From: Trema orientale
Lineage: Eukaryota > Streptophyta > Magnoliopsida > Rosales > Cannabaceae
Assembly: GCA_002914845.1 (NCBI GenBank)
Contig: JXTC01000119.1
Coordinates: 712,418-776,417, forward strand
Length of the DNA: 64,000 bases
Reading direction: 5' to 3'
Below the pieces are notes generated by a model. It saw nothing but the letters and a program-made list of their open reading frames with translations. It was not told the origin of the DNA and made no database searches. Positions 1 to 11,373 of this stretch are shown in pieces. Position 1 is the first letter of the stretch. Every line of letters starts with the position of its first letter. Position numbers and translations under genes: made by a program.

Positions 1-199
1 TACGGATAATATATGAAAAAAAAAAACCATGACTTTTAGCTTTTTATCAAAAAAACTTACGTCTTTTCACTAATATCAAATAAAACCTTCTATTTATATT
101 TTTATGTCAAATATCACTAGATCCACATGTATAGTCAAAATTGGAGTTAAAATTGTTAAAAACAAATCACTACAACAAGAAGGTAATAGAATGACGACT

Positions 200-725
200 C
201 TAAAGCGACGACAAATTATCGCCGTTTTAAATCGAATCTAAAGTGGCGACAAATTATACAGTCACTGCTTTAGAGTATTTATATTATTGGCGAAATGAAA
301 AAGTCTAAAGCGGCGGCAATTGACCGCGCAAAAATTTTTCTCTAAAAATGTCTAGTCGCCGCTTTAGAAGAAGTGCACCATGTAGAGCCAGTTTGAAGAA
401 GGTGTAAAAATATCTTTTTTAAAGCAACGACTATTGTCACCGCTTTAGATTAATCTAATTATTAATAAATTAAAGTAAATATAATTATTGTAAAACATAT
501 AAAAATAAAAATAAAAATTAGATTTAAAGCAGCGATAATTGTCTCCACTTTAGATTAGGATATTTAAAGCAGTGACAAATGTCGCCTCTTTAAGTTTTGA
601 AACTTTAAAGTGGGGACAATTGTCACCGTTTTAGGTATTTCATGAAAATTTAGGCGGTCAAACTGACCGCTATAAATTTTTTAAGCTTTAAATGAAACGG
701 TGCATCTTATTTAAAGTGGCGACAT
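200..725. repeat. Left subterminal repeat array of the CACTA element
   Basis: At least seven degenerate copies of a quasi-palindrome of the form TAAAGCGGCGAC-AATT-GTCGCCGCTTTA occur near 202, 239, 303, 420, 527, 567 and 603. Similar motifs recur at the right end near 4963, 5050, 5112 and 5175. In En/Spm elements subterminal motif arrays are where the element's DNA-binding protein docks; that role here is inferred from the family. Confidence 0.8.
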
Positions 726-1239
726 ATTGTCTAAAGCAGGGACAATAGATGATCGGTTTCTATACCCAGAAACTGATCTTCTTCTTCCTCCATTTTCATC
801 TCTCGCTCTCTCATTCTCTCTCTCTCTCTCTTTCTCAAAACCCAGAAATCACGCTCCTCCTTTATTGGTAAGTTTTTTTTTTTTTTGGCTATTTCTCTCT
901 TTTTCAATCCCTTTTAATTTTTTATTTATTTTTTTTGAAAAATTTTTTTAGCCGCCTGCCGCCCTTTTGGCCGCCACCACCGCCACGCCGCCGCTGCCAC
1001 TACTGCCCCTTAAAACTTAAAAGATTAGTTTTTTATTAATTTGTAGTTTTGTTTTTTATTTAAATAATTAAAAATATATATTGTAATATTAGTTAATTTT
1101 GGATATTAGATATGTATATATATGATTATGTGTTGTGATTTTAGGTATGTTTTAGTGTTAATTAAAATAAATATTGTAATATTAGGAAAAATCAGATATT
1201 GATATAATGTTTTTTTTAGTTTTAGTTTTATTTTGATAT

Positions 1240-1490
1240 TAAATTATTAGGATTATGAATATTTATTGTGTTTTTTGATATTGGATATGAATTTTTAATG
1301 GATTATTGTATATTTGATTATTGGATTATATTATTAGTTTTAATGGATATTGGATATTGGATTATTGGGTATTAGATTATTGGAGTATTGGATTATATTA
1401 TTAGTTTTATTGGATATTGGATTTGATGAGTTATTGGTGGATTATATTATTAGTTTTATTGGATATTGGTGGATGTTTATGTTTTGAGAT
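1240..1490. repeat. Simple repeat of TTGGATATTGGATTA type
   Basis: Degenerate tandem repetition of GGATATTGGATTAT and TTATTAGTTTTATTGG units within the CACTA element. No coding potential seen. Confidence 0.7.
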
Positions 1491-1674
1491 TGTCGATTGA
1501 GTATGAAGAATTGTTAGTTGGATATTTTTTGTGTGTTAAATTTTGATTTTTGTTAATATTTTTTGTTTTAGTTTATGAGTTAGAAACCTTTTAGGTTAGA
1601 ATTTTATTTTATTAGAATTAATAAATGAGATGAATAATAATGAATTAATTTGTTAATTTGTTAACTAAAATAAC

Positions 1675-2450
1675 CATAAAATTTAAAAATACCCAAAAAT
1701 AACAATTTAATTTACAAAATACCCAAAATACCACCAGAGTAATAAAATACCCAAAATGCCCCTAGAGTAATAAAATACCCAAAATGCCTTTAGAGTAACT
1801 AAAAAACTCATAAAACTAAAAAATACCCAAAAATAACAATTTAATTCACAAAATACTCAAAATGCCCCTAGAATAATAAAATATCCAAAGTGCCCTTATA
1901 GTAACTAAAAAACTCATAAAATTAAAAAAATCCAAAAATACCACTTTAATTCACAAAATACCAAAAATACCCCTAAAGTAATAAAATATCCAAAATGCCC
2001 TTAGAGTAGCTTAAAAACTCATAAAATTAAAAAAAAAAAANAAATGCCCTTATAGTAACTAAAATACTCGTAGAATTACAAAATACCCAAAAATAATAGT
2101 TTAATTCGCAAAATATCCAAAATGCCCGTAGAATAATAAAATACCCAAAATGCCCTTATAGTAACTAAAATACTCATAGAATTAAAATAATACCCAAAAA
2201 TACCAATTTAATTCACAAAATACACAAAATGCCTCTTGAGTAATAAAATATCTAAAATACCCTTAGAGTAGCTAAAATAATCATAAAATTACAAAATACC
2301 CAAAAATAACATTTTAATTTACAAAATACCCAAAATGCCTCTAGAGTAATAAAATATCTTAAATGCCCTTATAGTAACTAAAATACTCATAGAATTAAAA
2401 AAATACCCAAAATACCCCTATAATAATAAAATACCCAAAATGCCCTTAAA
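1675..2450. repeat. Minisatellite, period about 110-115 bp, inside the CACTA element
   Basis: About six to seven degenerate copies of a unit made of AAAATACCCAAAATGCCC, TAGAGTAATAAAATA, TAACTAAAAAACTCATA and AATAACAATTTAATT blocks. The single N at 2041 falls inside it and may hide a collapsed copy number. Confidence 0.75.
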
Positions 2451-2502
2451 TCATGAACACTAGGACAATGAGAAAAATGAGGACACCAATGCTGGAAAAT
2501 AG

Positions 2503-2802
2503 TTGGAGACTTGTGGCTGGGATATTCTGGACAATGAGGATACCGATGTTGAGCTAAATTTGCTGCAGGATTTAAACTCCTCTAATTTTATTCTAACGGT
2601 TGAGCTTGGACATCTGGAGCCCATTTCAATTCCTCAAGAAAACCTCATGTCTCATGCTCAGGAAAACAATGTCAGTACTAATTATGATATTGAACAGGGG
2701 GATGATGATTTCATAAATGATATTAAATTTGAGGATGATACAATATTAGATTATGAAGAAGAAGAGTTTAAGGAAGATGATAATGACAATGATAAGATAT
2801 AG
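2503..2802 (+). pseudogene. Acidic ORF of the CACTA element, probably the end of its first gene
   Basis: A 99-residue open frame ends in a very acidic tail (DDDFINDIKFEDD, then DYEEEEFKEDDNDND). In plant CACTA elements a comparable acidic D/E-rich stretch stands just before the glycine- and aspartate-rich start of the Transposase_24 gene, and here it stands 180 bp before such a segment (GGDGDGDADPPRSP). The rest of the ORF has no domain I recognise, and the catalytic TNP2 core is absent upstream, where only repeats are found. The assignment rests on position and composition only. Confidence 0.4.
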
Positions 2803-2980
2803 ATGAAATCCCGTCTAGTAGCGAGTTTCATAGCGATTAGGATTGTTGTTTACTTTTATTCTTACTCATGTAAAAAACCTTTTATGCTATTAATGATTGA
2901 ATTTTTAGAATTTAATTTCAATATTACTCTACACTTTTTAATTATAATATACTTGTCACTATTAAGACTTGCACATAGTC

Positions 2981-4710
2981 ATGGTCTCTGTTGAGCATAG
3001 TTATCACGGTGGTGACGGTGATGGTGATGCCGACCCTCCGCGGAGTCCTACCAGAGTCCCTCAGCGATGCGAGTCAGGTACTATTCATATTTGAGGAACA
3101 TATTAAAGTTTACTTTTTCATTACTTTAGATATGTCGACCCTAGCTTGCTTGCTAATATACTTATTTATTTTGCAGATCTTATTAGGAGGAATGTGAGGT
3201 CAAAGAGTAGGTCATTGAACCTACGTAAACTATTTAAGGAAAAAGGGAGGAACCCTCTTCCAATCAAATTTGACAAGGCAGGAGGCACTTGGTGCCTAGT
3301 CGATGACTATCAAAAATACTTCCCGTCTTTGATTGGCGTGCTTGTCTGACAGAATGTAGATCCTTGGTATAAAAATTAGAAATCGGTCCCTGTTGAGCAG
3401 AAAGGGAAGATCATTCCTATTGTCGAGGTAAAAAAAAATATATGGCATTCATTAAATGTAATGAATTCTGCATACAATTATAATATAATAATAATTTTTG
3501 CAATTATTAGAATTTTTTGAGTACAAAGATCTTGACAACAACAGCGATGATTTGGCTAATGTAAGAGATGACATCCTTAAGACTGAGTCAGATATATATA
3601 GCAACCGGAAGACTGAGCTTAATGAATATTTCAGACTCATTGGGGGTGATAAAAATACTCTTGACTTGGCGACGGCACGTTCCAAAGTGCCTAACGAGAT
3701 AGATGCCACGATTTAGGGGCGTTGTTGCGACCTTTTTGACTCTCTAGAGTTTAGGGTTAGTGTGTAGTTATGAATTATTCATTTATTATTAAGTACTAAA
3801 ATATTATATTATAATAATTTTTTTTTTCTACAGGCGATGTCTGAAAGAAATGCTGCAAATAGGACGCGTCAATTAGCAGTGAGCAAATAGGGAGCCACTT
3901 CCATTGCTCACAAACGATATAAAAAAAATAGTGATTTTTCTTATAATACTTTTTATTTTTAAAATATTAACTTTTCATAATAAATTATGTCCCTTTAAAT
4001 ATTTTTACAGTGCAATCCTACTACTGGTGAGCTTCAATCAGTTGCTGAGAGTTTCAGGGATCGCTACTTCACTAAGCGGACTAGATGGCCGAGTGCACAG
4101 TTTGAGGCCAATTACGTATGTCATTAATTAATTTTTTTTAAACTAAATCTCTATTTTTTTTCTATATACTAATTTTAATCTTTTTTGTAGAATAAAATGC
4201 ATGAGATTCATAATACTCAGTCTCAAGCATCTTCCGAACTTGGCTCGAGCTCATCCGCTTCTGTCACAGATGCTCATATTGCGGATGAGGTTCTCGGTAC
4301 ACATTGTGGATTTAGGAGAGGTATCGGACGTAAGTTGAGTAAGTCTGCTTCCAGTACCAGATCTACCCCACCAGATTTTCCACCACCAGTACTTGAGGAT
4401 GTCCAACAATACATATAAGAGAGTCAGCAATATATGACGACAGCCGAGCAACGAGAGGTGGCCACTCAGGATATGATCGCTCAACAACAGCGATCAATAG
4501 AGGCTCAGGCAGCGCATATGCAGAGGATTTTGTCATCGCTAGTACCAGATGTCAACATGTTTACCCCTGCTCTTATCCATCTAGGGTCTACTTCGACATC
4601 GTTTGACGCGATGCCCCCGCCATCGCCACTGTCACCTCGTTTCGCCCATCCTCCACTGACTCGTTAAGAAGCTGACAGTGAAGAAACCGAGGACAAAGAC
4701 TTAGGCTTGT
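2981..4710 (+). pseudogene. CACTA ORF2-type protein (Transposase_24 / Ptta-En-Spm), decayed, multi-exon
   Basis: Spliced pieces resemble the plant DNA-transposon protein that binds subterminal repeats. Exon A, 2981-3077 (GGDGDGDADPPRSP), has a GT donor at 3078. Exon B starts after TTGCAG at 3177 and carries NPLPIKFDKAGGTW, the family hallmark. Exon C, about 3510-3755, carries NRKTELNEYFRLIGGDK. Exon D, about 3835, has SERNAANRTRQ. Exon E, about 4010-4115, has FRDRYFTKRTRWPSAQFE. Exon F, 4190-4710, is a Q/E-rich coiled-coil-like tail. In-frame stops lie in exon B (TGA 3347-3349, TAG 3377-3379), after ATI in exon C, after LAVSK in exon D and after VQQYI in exon F, so no full protein is made. 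Exon borders are my reading of GT/AG sites. Confidence 0.8.
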
Positions 4711-5796
4711 AGACTTTTTTCTACTTTCAGACAACTTTATATATTTTTAGTTTTTGACAACACTTTTTAATTTTAATGTCATTTAAAATATTACTTTATT
4801 TATTTTTATTAATTAATATTTTATTTTGTTTACCGTTATGTATTTTTATTTATATAAATTTGAATTAATTTTTATTATTTAATAATTAAATATATAAAAA
4901 TAATTATTTTAATTAATTAATTAATTATTTAAAATAACCAATTTAAAAAAAATTCTATATAAAGCAGCGACATTAATAGTGTCGCCACTTTAGGCTACCA
5001 GTTTAATTAATTAATTAATTATTGAAAATAATTAATTAAAAAAAATACCATATTGTCGCCGCTTTAAGTTACTAATTTAATTAATTATTTAATTAAAGGA
5101 AATTGGGCCTAATTGTCGCCGCTATAAATTATCTAATACGGGAACCACGCGTATCGTCACTTTAGGTGTCTATACTAGCGAACCTTTAGCGGCGACATGC
5201 CGATTTAATGTAGCGACAAATGTCCTCTATTCATATTTTGTTGTAGTGAATGTTTTTAACTTTTTAAATCAGATAAAAGAATTAAAAAGAGAAATTTTTA
5301 TATGTTTTAAAGCTATTACTGTTGAATTCCTAAGAGATTATAGATCATTTTTCGGTCTAGATGGTTATCTGTTATCTATTTCTATGATACCATAGACAAT
5401 TTTAAACAATAAAGACGTTTTTGCAATAATTTTAAATTCTAATTTTGATTGTATATGTCAATTCATTGAGAATTAAAAGAAAAACATAAATATAAAGTTT
5501 TATTTGATATTAATGAAAAGGCATAGATTTTTTTTGCTAAAAGGCTAAAAATAATGAGTTTTTTTATGATATTATCCCTTTATCTTTACTTATAAATTAA
5601 GAGGTTCCCAATACTAATCTAATGGACTATGGAGCCCCACTACCAACTCAAGACACAATATCATAGTGGAGTTATTAGCTAGTTATGACTTATGGTGCAC
5701 TATGAATAAGGTATGGATCATATCACGACTAAACGAGTTCACATGCGAAACATGGTAAAAATAAAGACAACAAAAGATAAGAAGAGGTACATTTCA

Positions 5797-6489
5797 GCTT
5801 CGTTTGATGTGCAGGATATGATAATATATGATTAGACTATTTTAAAAGATTGGTTTAGAGAGAATGAGATGAGATAGGATTACAGTCCAATCCTATCCTA
5901 TGTTTGGTATGCTACTTTTTGTTAAGATAAAATTAGCATGTATGTTTCATATTTTTAACTAAATAACAAATTTTAAGATTCGATTAATTTTTTTTAAAAA
6001 ACTATTAATTCAAAAAAAACCACTTTTAAAAATTAATTTAGAAACATACCATTCAAAAAATTATTTAGAAAAATACTATTTTAAAACTTAATTTTGGAAA
6101 AGTATCATTTTTCAAAAAGTATTTACAAAATAACACTTTTAACAACATATTTAGAAAAATACTAATTTTTTACTGAAATTTTTAAAAAAATTATTTACAA
6201 AAATACCACTTTTAAAAATACATTTAGAAAAATGTCATTTTTGTTTTACCATATTAATTTCGAAAATACCACTTTTAAAAATTAATTTCTAAAAATATAT
6301 TTTTTTAGTACTTCTAAAATATTATATTATTTTTAATCAAATTCCTAATCCCTCCCAATCCCAAATTCTCAATAAAATAAAATTATTCCCTTCAAACGGT
6401 ACTATTTTTAGAATAAATTATTTTAATCTTGTCCTATCCAATACCTCTCGTATGCATGCACTAAATATATCATGTATTCTAAACAGGCC
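5797..6489. mobile_element. AT-rich MITE-like repeat, copy A
   Basis: About 690 bp. The ends are imperfect inverted repeats (GTTTGATGTGCAGGATATGA at the left; GTTTAGAATACATGATATA read inward from the right). The interior is a series of AAAATACCACTTTTAAAA-like blocks. A second copy at 24332-25480 shares both ends and the interior order, which supports a mobile origin. Superfamily unresolved; the GGCCTGTTTGGAATGCATGATAT-like end is seen in plant hAT and Harbinger MITEs. Confidence 0.6.
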
Positions 6490-6693
6490 TTTGTGAATAT
6501 GACAAAAAAAAAAAAAAGAAAAAACTGAGAATTCTCTTGTAGTGGGAGAGAATCAACATAAACACTACTGGTTTCATGGTTGAAAAAATAAATAGATTTT
6601 TAAGTACAACCTCTCATTGTTTAACCTCTTCTAGTCTACTACTATAGGCAAAAAAACAAGAAAACAAAAAAAAGTAATAAACAAAAAGGAAAA

Positions 6694-7320
6694 CTAACAC
6701 AAGATGACAAGAACGCATGTGACGTATACGACAGCATTAAAAAACGTCAAAAAAATAAAAAATAAAAATACATCAGCAGTAGCAGTAGCAGCAGCCGCCG
6801 CCATCTTTTCCGCGATTCTAGCCAATGACAAAAGATTACACCTAATAATGGTGTCAGCAAACGCGCAAGTATCCTCCTCGCTACTCCCCTCCGGCACATC
6901 CACCTCGTAAGACTCTGTCACCACCGTCTTATTAACCGCCCTCCCCGTCCTCGTGCACCGAAATTGTCAACCTTGGCCAGGCGGTGGTCCCCACCGATTA
7001 TGCTAAACGACATGACTCGGCTGTCGTCGTCCAGCTCCTCAAGCCCCTCCACGCTCAGCCCCGCTGGCAGCCCGGAGACGACAGCGATCTCGCGCACGCT
7101 CCCTATGCCCCCGTCGCCCCGATCGCATGCTGCAGCTCCTCACGAACTGCTTGTAGGTCTCGGGCTGCCCGAAGCGGCGGACCACGGACCAGACCAGGCC
7201 CATTGGGGCGTCTATGGTTTGAGTCAGGCTCGAGCTGCACTGGTTGGGAGAGAGCTGGCTTGTGTGGTATTGCCTCAACATGGCTTGTGCTTTGGTCTCT
7301 CTCATTATTCGAGATATCAT
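6694..7320 (-). pseudogene. PYL-type abscisic acid receptor (PYR/PYL/RCAR), frame-broken
   Basis: PYL proteins are soluble START-fold ABA receptors that, with ABA bound, inhibit clade A PP2C phosphatases. Visible in order: QYHTSQLSP and [25 protein letters not shown] (the ABA-carboxylate lysine is kept), [13 protein letters not shown] (gate loop SGLPA), [11 protein letters not shown] (latch HRL), [11 protein letters not shown] and [20 protein letters not shown] (C-terminal helix). It is intronless like many PYLs and looks closest to PYL11-13-like members. The pieces lie in three minus-strand frames: shifts occur at a G4 run near 7117-7120, around 6945-6977 where the NYRSVTT segment is short by about 5 nt, and at a second G4 run near 6943-6946. 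A GCA/GCC run near 6776-6800 gives an alanine tract, and the reading continues about 23 residues beyond the usual end. Two candidate starts lie at 7320 and 7305. It is either a recent pseudogene or, because two shifts sit on homopolymers, an expressed gene with sequencing indels. Confidence 0.8.
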
Positions 7321-7605
7321 ACCTAGTGTGAATGATATATAATAAGGGCTAACCCTTTTTTGCTTGTAGGTTAAGTTAATTGTATATATATACACGTATA
7401 TACGTTGTTATATATGTATATATACATATATTAAAGCCGGTGCATGCGTCACATATACATAATTGGAACATAGTTTTTAAATGATCGCCTCTGTTTTCGG
7501 CTATGGAAATACAACAAAACGCAATATGCATTATTGGAAATTTAATTTAATGCTTCTCATCCTAAAAGTTTTATCTATAGATCAATATATTCTTTCAGGT
7601 GTGGC

Positions 7606-7635
7606 CACGTGAGAATGGAGAAAGTGCAACGTGGC
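7606..7635. promoter_or_regulatory. G-box and ABRE-like pair upstream of the PYL locus
   Basis: CCACGTGA (CACGTG at 7606-7611) and ACGTGGC (7629-7635) lie about 290-315 bp upstream of the minus-strand PYL start. ACGT-core elements of this type bind bZIP ABF/ABI5 factors in ABA responses. Function here is inferred from motif and position only. Confidence 0.45.
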
Positions 7636-8191
7636 AGGAACATAGCCTCTGACTACTGATGAATTCCAAGTGTCCGAGCAAGCTATTCGCATGACACGAA
7701 CAAGTACGTACTCGTGGTGAAATTTGTTGTTGCCTTTGCTAATACTGCTAAGTGCTAATTAATTCCTAATTGACCTATTTATTTCTTAGCTTTTTTGATG
7801 AATATCATTCCCATATTACCAATAACGCACATTTCATGACAGAACAAAAGATCAGGTAGGCTCAAGTCGCTTAATCGCACACGCTTCTAATTTGGATATA
7901 TATATATATATATATATTTTCCAAAAATGAACAGTGATTAAAGATCTTCACCTTTAATTTTATTTTTAAAAAAAATAAAAAACAGAAAACAAAAATATAT
8001 CCAAATAAGTTACTATTTTCGCTGTCTTGCAATGATATAATTAAAAAGTTTTTTTATTGGCTTTTATGATAATCGGCTCCTCTAAAAAGAAATAGGTTAC
8101 TGAAAATTTGATATATAGGTCTTTTTATTTTATTAGTATTTTAAGATTTTTGGATAGAAAAAATATACACCTAATTTGGCATGGGTTTTCT
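7636..8191. other. AT-rich intergenic DNA with a (TA)n microsatellite
   Basis: No coding signal. A TA dinucleotide run occupies about 7896-7917. The remainder is unremarkable AT-rich sequence between the PYL upstream region and the Mutator-like element. Confidence 0.6.
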
Positions 8192-8200
8192 AATAATTAA

Positions 8201-9380
8201 GGGTTAATCCCATTTTTGGCTGTTGAAATATTACCTGCATTTTATTTTGGCTCCCAAACTTCAAAATGTCCCAACCTTGGCACCCAAACTTTTCAATTGT
8301 CTTAGTTTACCCTTTTTCGCCACTATTCCATTAGAAATGGAAGGAATGTTTCCTATATTGGTCACTGAATTTTGTCCAAAGTCTCATTTTAGTCCTTAAA
8401 CTTTATATTGTCTTATCTTATCAAATTGTCTCATCTTACATCCTATCATATTTTTAACTTTAAAAAACATATATGGAAAAGAGTACAAGATACTCAAGTG
8501 AGAGTTTAAAAATACCATTTTGGGTATTTTGCTTTTATCAAGTAAGTTCCCTAATTTATTAGTTGAAAATGAATAACGTCATCTTATTAACTTTAATGAC
8601 AATAAATTAAATCCTTTTTACTATATGAAAAGCTAAATTAGATACGTATATATTCATTTCTAAATATTAGTGTAAATATGTGCTACTTGATAATTAGGTA
8701 ATATACAACTATACACAATTGGAAAACAAAAATAACTTAGCTACTTTAAAATTTATTTCAAAAGAACATAAATGATAAAATTAAAAAAAAAACACATTGA
8801 ATTATCTTTTAATTTTGCTTTGAAAAAATTACTGAAATATTATAACACAGTGCATCCTATTTATATTTGAATTTACTGTGAAACTCACCTGATATGATGA
8901 GTCTAAAAAAGATCCAAAATTTTTTGAAACTAAATCATGACCACAAGGAGATTATTAAATTTGATACTAAAAAAATTGTATTTTTTATTATATTTAAAAT
9001 GAGATAAAAATTCATATTTCCTCATTTTTGTCTTACAAACTATTTAAGATATCTTTATTAAAGGTCTAATATGAGTGATATATGCTCTTTCTTATTTGTT
9101 TTTAATAATAAGGTGATGGTGGAGATGAAAATGAGGTACTTAATTTGATAAATAGAGTGTTAAGATAAAGATATTTTAAAGATTAGGGGCTAAAATGAGA
9201 TTTTGTATTAAATTCAAGGGCCAAGATGAAATTTTTTCCGTCTATTTATAACAGCATAGTGACGGAAGGGGTTAAATGAGACAACTGAAAAGTTCGGATG
9301 CCAAAGATGGGACATTTTGAAATTTAAGAGCCAAAATAAAATGCAGGTAATAGTTCGGGAGCCAAAAATGGAATTAAGCC
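8201..9380. mobile_element. Non-autonomous Mutator-like element (long TIR, 9-bp TSD)
   Basis: The ends GGGTTAATCCCATTTTTGGCT and (reversed) GGCTTAATTCCATTTTTGGCT start terminal inverted repeats of about 150 bp that include ACCTGCATTTTATTTTGGCTC on both sides. A perfect 9-bp duplication AATAATTAA flanks it (8192-8200 and 9381-9389), the size made by Mutator-superfamily transposases. The 1180-bp element has no ORF and must have been moved in trans. Confidence 0.92.
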
Positions 9381-9389
9381 AATAATTAA

Positions 9390-10670
9390 TGGGCAGTACG
9401 TATATGTTTCATTAAAAATAAATAAATAAATAAACAACATTTTGCAGTACCGGCTCATACTAGAATTGCACTATACCTGCCTTTACTGGAAAACAACTAT
9501 AAAATCTAGGAGGACTTTCTTTAATCCATTGTTTTCTTTTGTTCTTTCTCATCCTTCAAGGAAAAAAACAAATAGAAAAAGTTTTCTTTTTTCCTTTTTC
9601 CTTTTTCTATTAGGCTGAAGACTGAAGTACGAAAAATGAAGATCCAAGGAGTGAATAGAAGGAAATACAGGGATATCAAGAATCTTACGATGCTCAAGCA
9701 TCTTGTTGGAGTTTACTCGAAAATATAGAAGCTACATAGTGAAAATCTGCACGCCATTGCGGATAAAATCTAACAAACAGTTATAAATTATAGTCGAGGC
9801 ATGACAAGTACTGTAATTGACACTAGAGATTGGTGCAACAGGATAACAATTAATACGAGTAAAAATGACGATAAAAGTACAAGAACGAAAAAGGATTTAG
9901 AGTGATTCAACTGAAAGTAATGGTCTAGGTTCACTATAGTCAGTAATATTCTCTAGGTTCACTATAGTCATTAATATTCTCTATGTATTCTAACTACAAG
10001 AAGTCTGGATCCCTTTTTCTAACCTCTTTCTCTCCGTATTTAAAGGCTAAGAGGGTATATATATATGATAACAAATATTCAAATTTGAATTACATTAATG
10101 GCATAAAATCAGGAAAATCTCGATATTTATGGAGATTTAAAATTAATGCTTGATTATGGCACAATTATATCGGAAATTAGTTAGGAAGACTATCATGATA
10201 AGGTCGAGTGGTCAACTTCGAATGAGCTAATTGCTCGAAAAACAAGCAAGTGAATTTTGTGCAGAACACTTGCCCCCAGTTCAAGGTGCTTAATCAAGAA
10301 GCTAGAACAATGTTCTTTATCCAAGCTGCCTCCCTGATATGACATTACCTTCGAGCTGCCTTTTGAAATGTGCATTTATAAACTATTTTTTTTTATTTCT
10401 GAGAGTAATAAAAGTGCTGCTCTCGGAAGACATGGGTATTCACCTTTGAATCCAATCGTTAGATTAATTGTACCTACATAGATATGATTCGTTAGATGAG
10501 CATTTGAATCTTATCCCATGATGAAATTTGAATAGTCCAGATTAACGTGACTCTTTTTCTTCCTCCCATTCCTCCATAAATACAAAACCCAAAAATCCTT
10601 CTCCTACTTTTTTAATTTTCAAAAACCAAAGAGAGAAAAGGAAATAAAGGGCGAAAAAGAGAGAGAAAGG
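9390..10670. other. Intergenic DNA, no recognised gene
   Basis: Contains a short tandem duplication near 9927-9985 (GGTTCACTATAGTCA twice, each followed by TAATATTCTCTA). Otherwise I see no domain, RNA gene or clear repeat boundary. Confidence 0.5.
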
Positions 10671-10695
10671 GAAAGTGAAAAAGGAATCGACTGGT

Positions 10696-11319
10696 ATGTC
10701 TTTGCCGTATTCTGCCACAAGAGAGCCCATTGTACCACCAGATTTCAATACAAACAAGATTCTTAGGAAATATAGGGATGCTTTATCTTCCGAGTTTAGA
10801 GGGTCTCCTCCATTTTCTCTAGTTTTCTTCTCAGGTAACTATAAGCTCCTTTCCTTTCTTTCCTATTTTATTTTTCTAAAATTTTTGGCTCTTCTTCTCA
10901 TTTATCCAACTCGAACTAGGACACATTTTCACAAGCACAGCTTCCTCTTTGCATGTATCCTAGGTTTAGTCGAGCATTAATTGATATAGGAAGGAGGCCT
11001 AGATTAAATTATTGAAGTTTGTTCAACTTCTTTAGAGTCTTTCTTCAAGTCCCTCTTTGACGAGACAAGTCCAGAGTCCTGAGATCAAATGGCATCTTGA
11101 GATGTAATGGCTGGTCTAGGTTTAAAGAGTGAAGAGACTAAATTGTTCTTTAGAGAAATTGACGAGTATCATAAAGACGAAGTATCTTATACTCGAGCTA
11201 TCCCAACCGATACCACGGCGAGCACGTCTCAAATAAATGCCATGACTAGAGTTTTGAGCGAGACTAAGATTTGGGAGCGGAAGAGAGTAAGCTCCAAGTT
11301 TTCAACTAAGGATATCTAA
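10696..11319 (+). pseudogene. Unrecognised gene-like remnants
   Basis: An open stretch from an ATG at 10696 (MSLPYSATREPIVPPDF) runs about 47 codons to a possible GT donor near 10836. A second open stretch at 11107-11319 reads MAGLGLKSEETKLFFREIDE and on for 70 residues with good codon variety. The two could be exons of one gene or of a transposon; I recognise neither. A purine-rich leader precedes the first, and the Copia element starts just downstream at 11374, so a larger gene may have been cut by that insertion. Weak support. Confidence 0.3.
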
Positions 11320-11373
11320 CCCCCAGGTGGACGAGAAGAAATATGTTATTGTAAAACATTTTCTAGAAATGAT

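Larger units (their letters stand above)
168..5248 (+). mobile_element. CACTA (En/Spm-type) DNA transposon, complete ends
   Basis: The element starts CACTACAACAAGA and ends TTTTGTTGTAGTG, so the terminal inverted repeat begins with the diagnostic CACTACAACAA. A 3-bp target duplication AAT flanks it (165-167 and 5249-5251), as CACTA elements make. Length is 5081 bp. Subterminal arrays of a palindromic motif sit at both ends. Inside are a TTGGATATTGG-type simple repeat, a minisatellite and a decayed multi-exon gene of the plant Transposase_24 (Ptta/En/Spm) type. I see no TNP2-type catalytic transposase, so it was probably mobilised in trans. One N lies at 2041. Confidence 0.93.
4..5577. mobile_element. 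Old foldback/MITE-like element split by a CACTA insertion
   Basis: Bases 4-165 are an imperfect inverted repeat of about 5420-5577; both arms read outward-in as GGATAATAT..., then a stretch around CTTTTAGC, then TAATATCAAATAAAAC. Removing the CACTA element at 168-5248 leaves a short element of roughly 0.5 kb with long terminal inverted arms, typical of Mutator-like or foldback MITEs. The left target-site duplication would lie off the window, so family assignment is inference. Confidence 0.6.

Noticed and set aside
200-725. Regular palindromic array considered as a CRISPR-like array
   Set aside because: Units are degenerate, spacing is irregular, and the array lies inside CACTA terminal inverted repeats of a plant genome.
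727-951. Serine/leucine/phenylalanine-rich frame near the CACTA left end
   Set aside because: CT-rich low-complexity tract read in frame; no family recognised.
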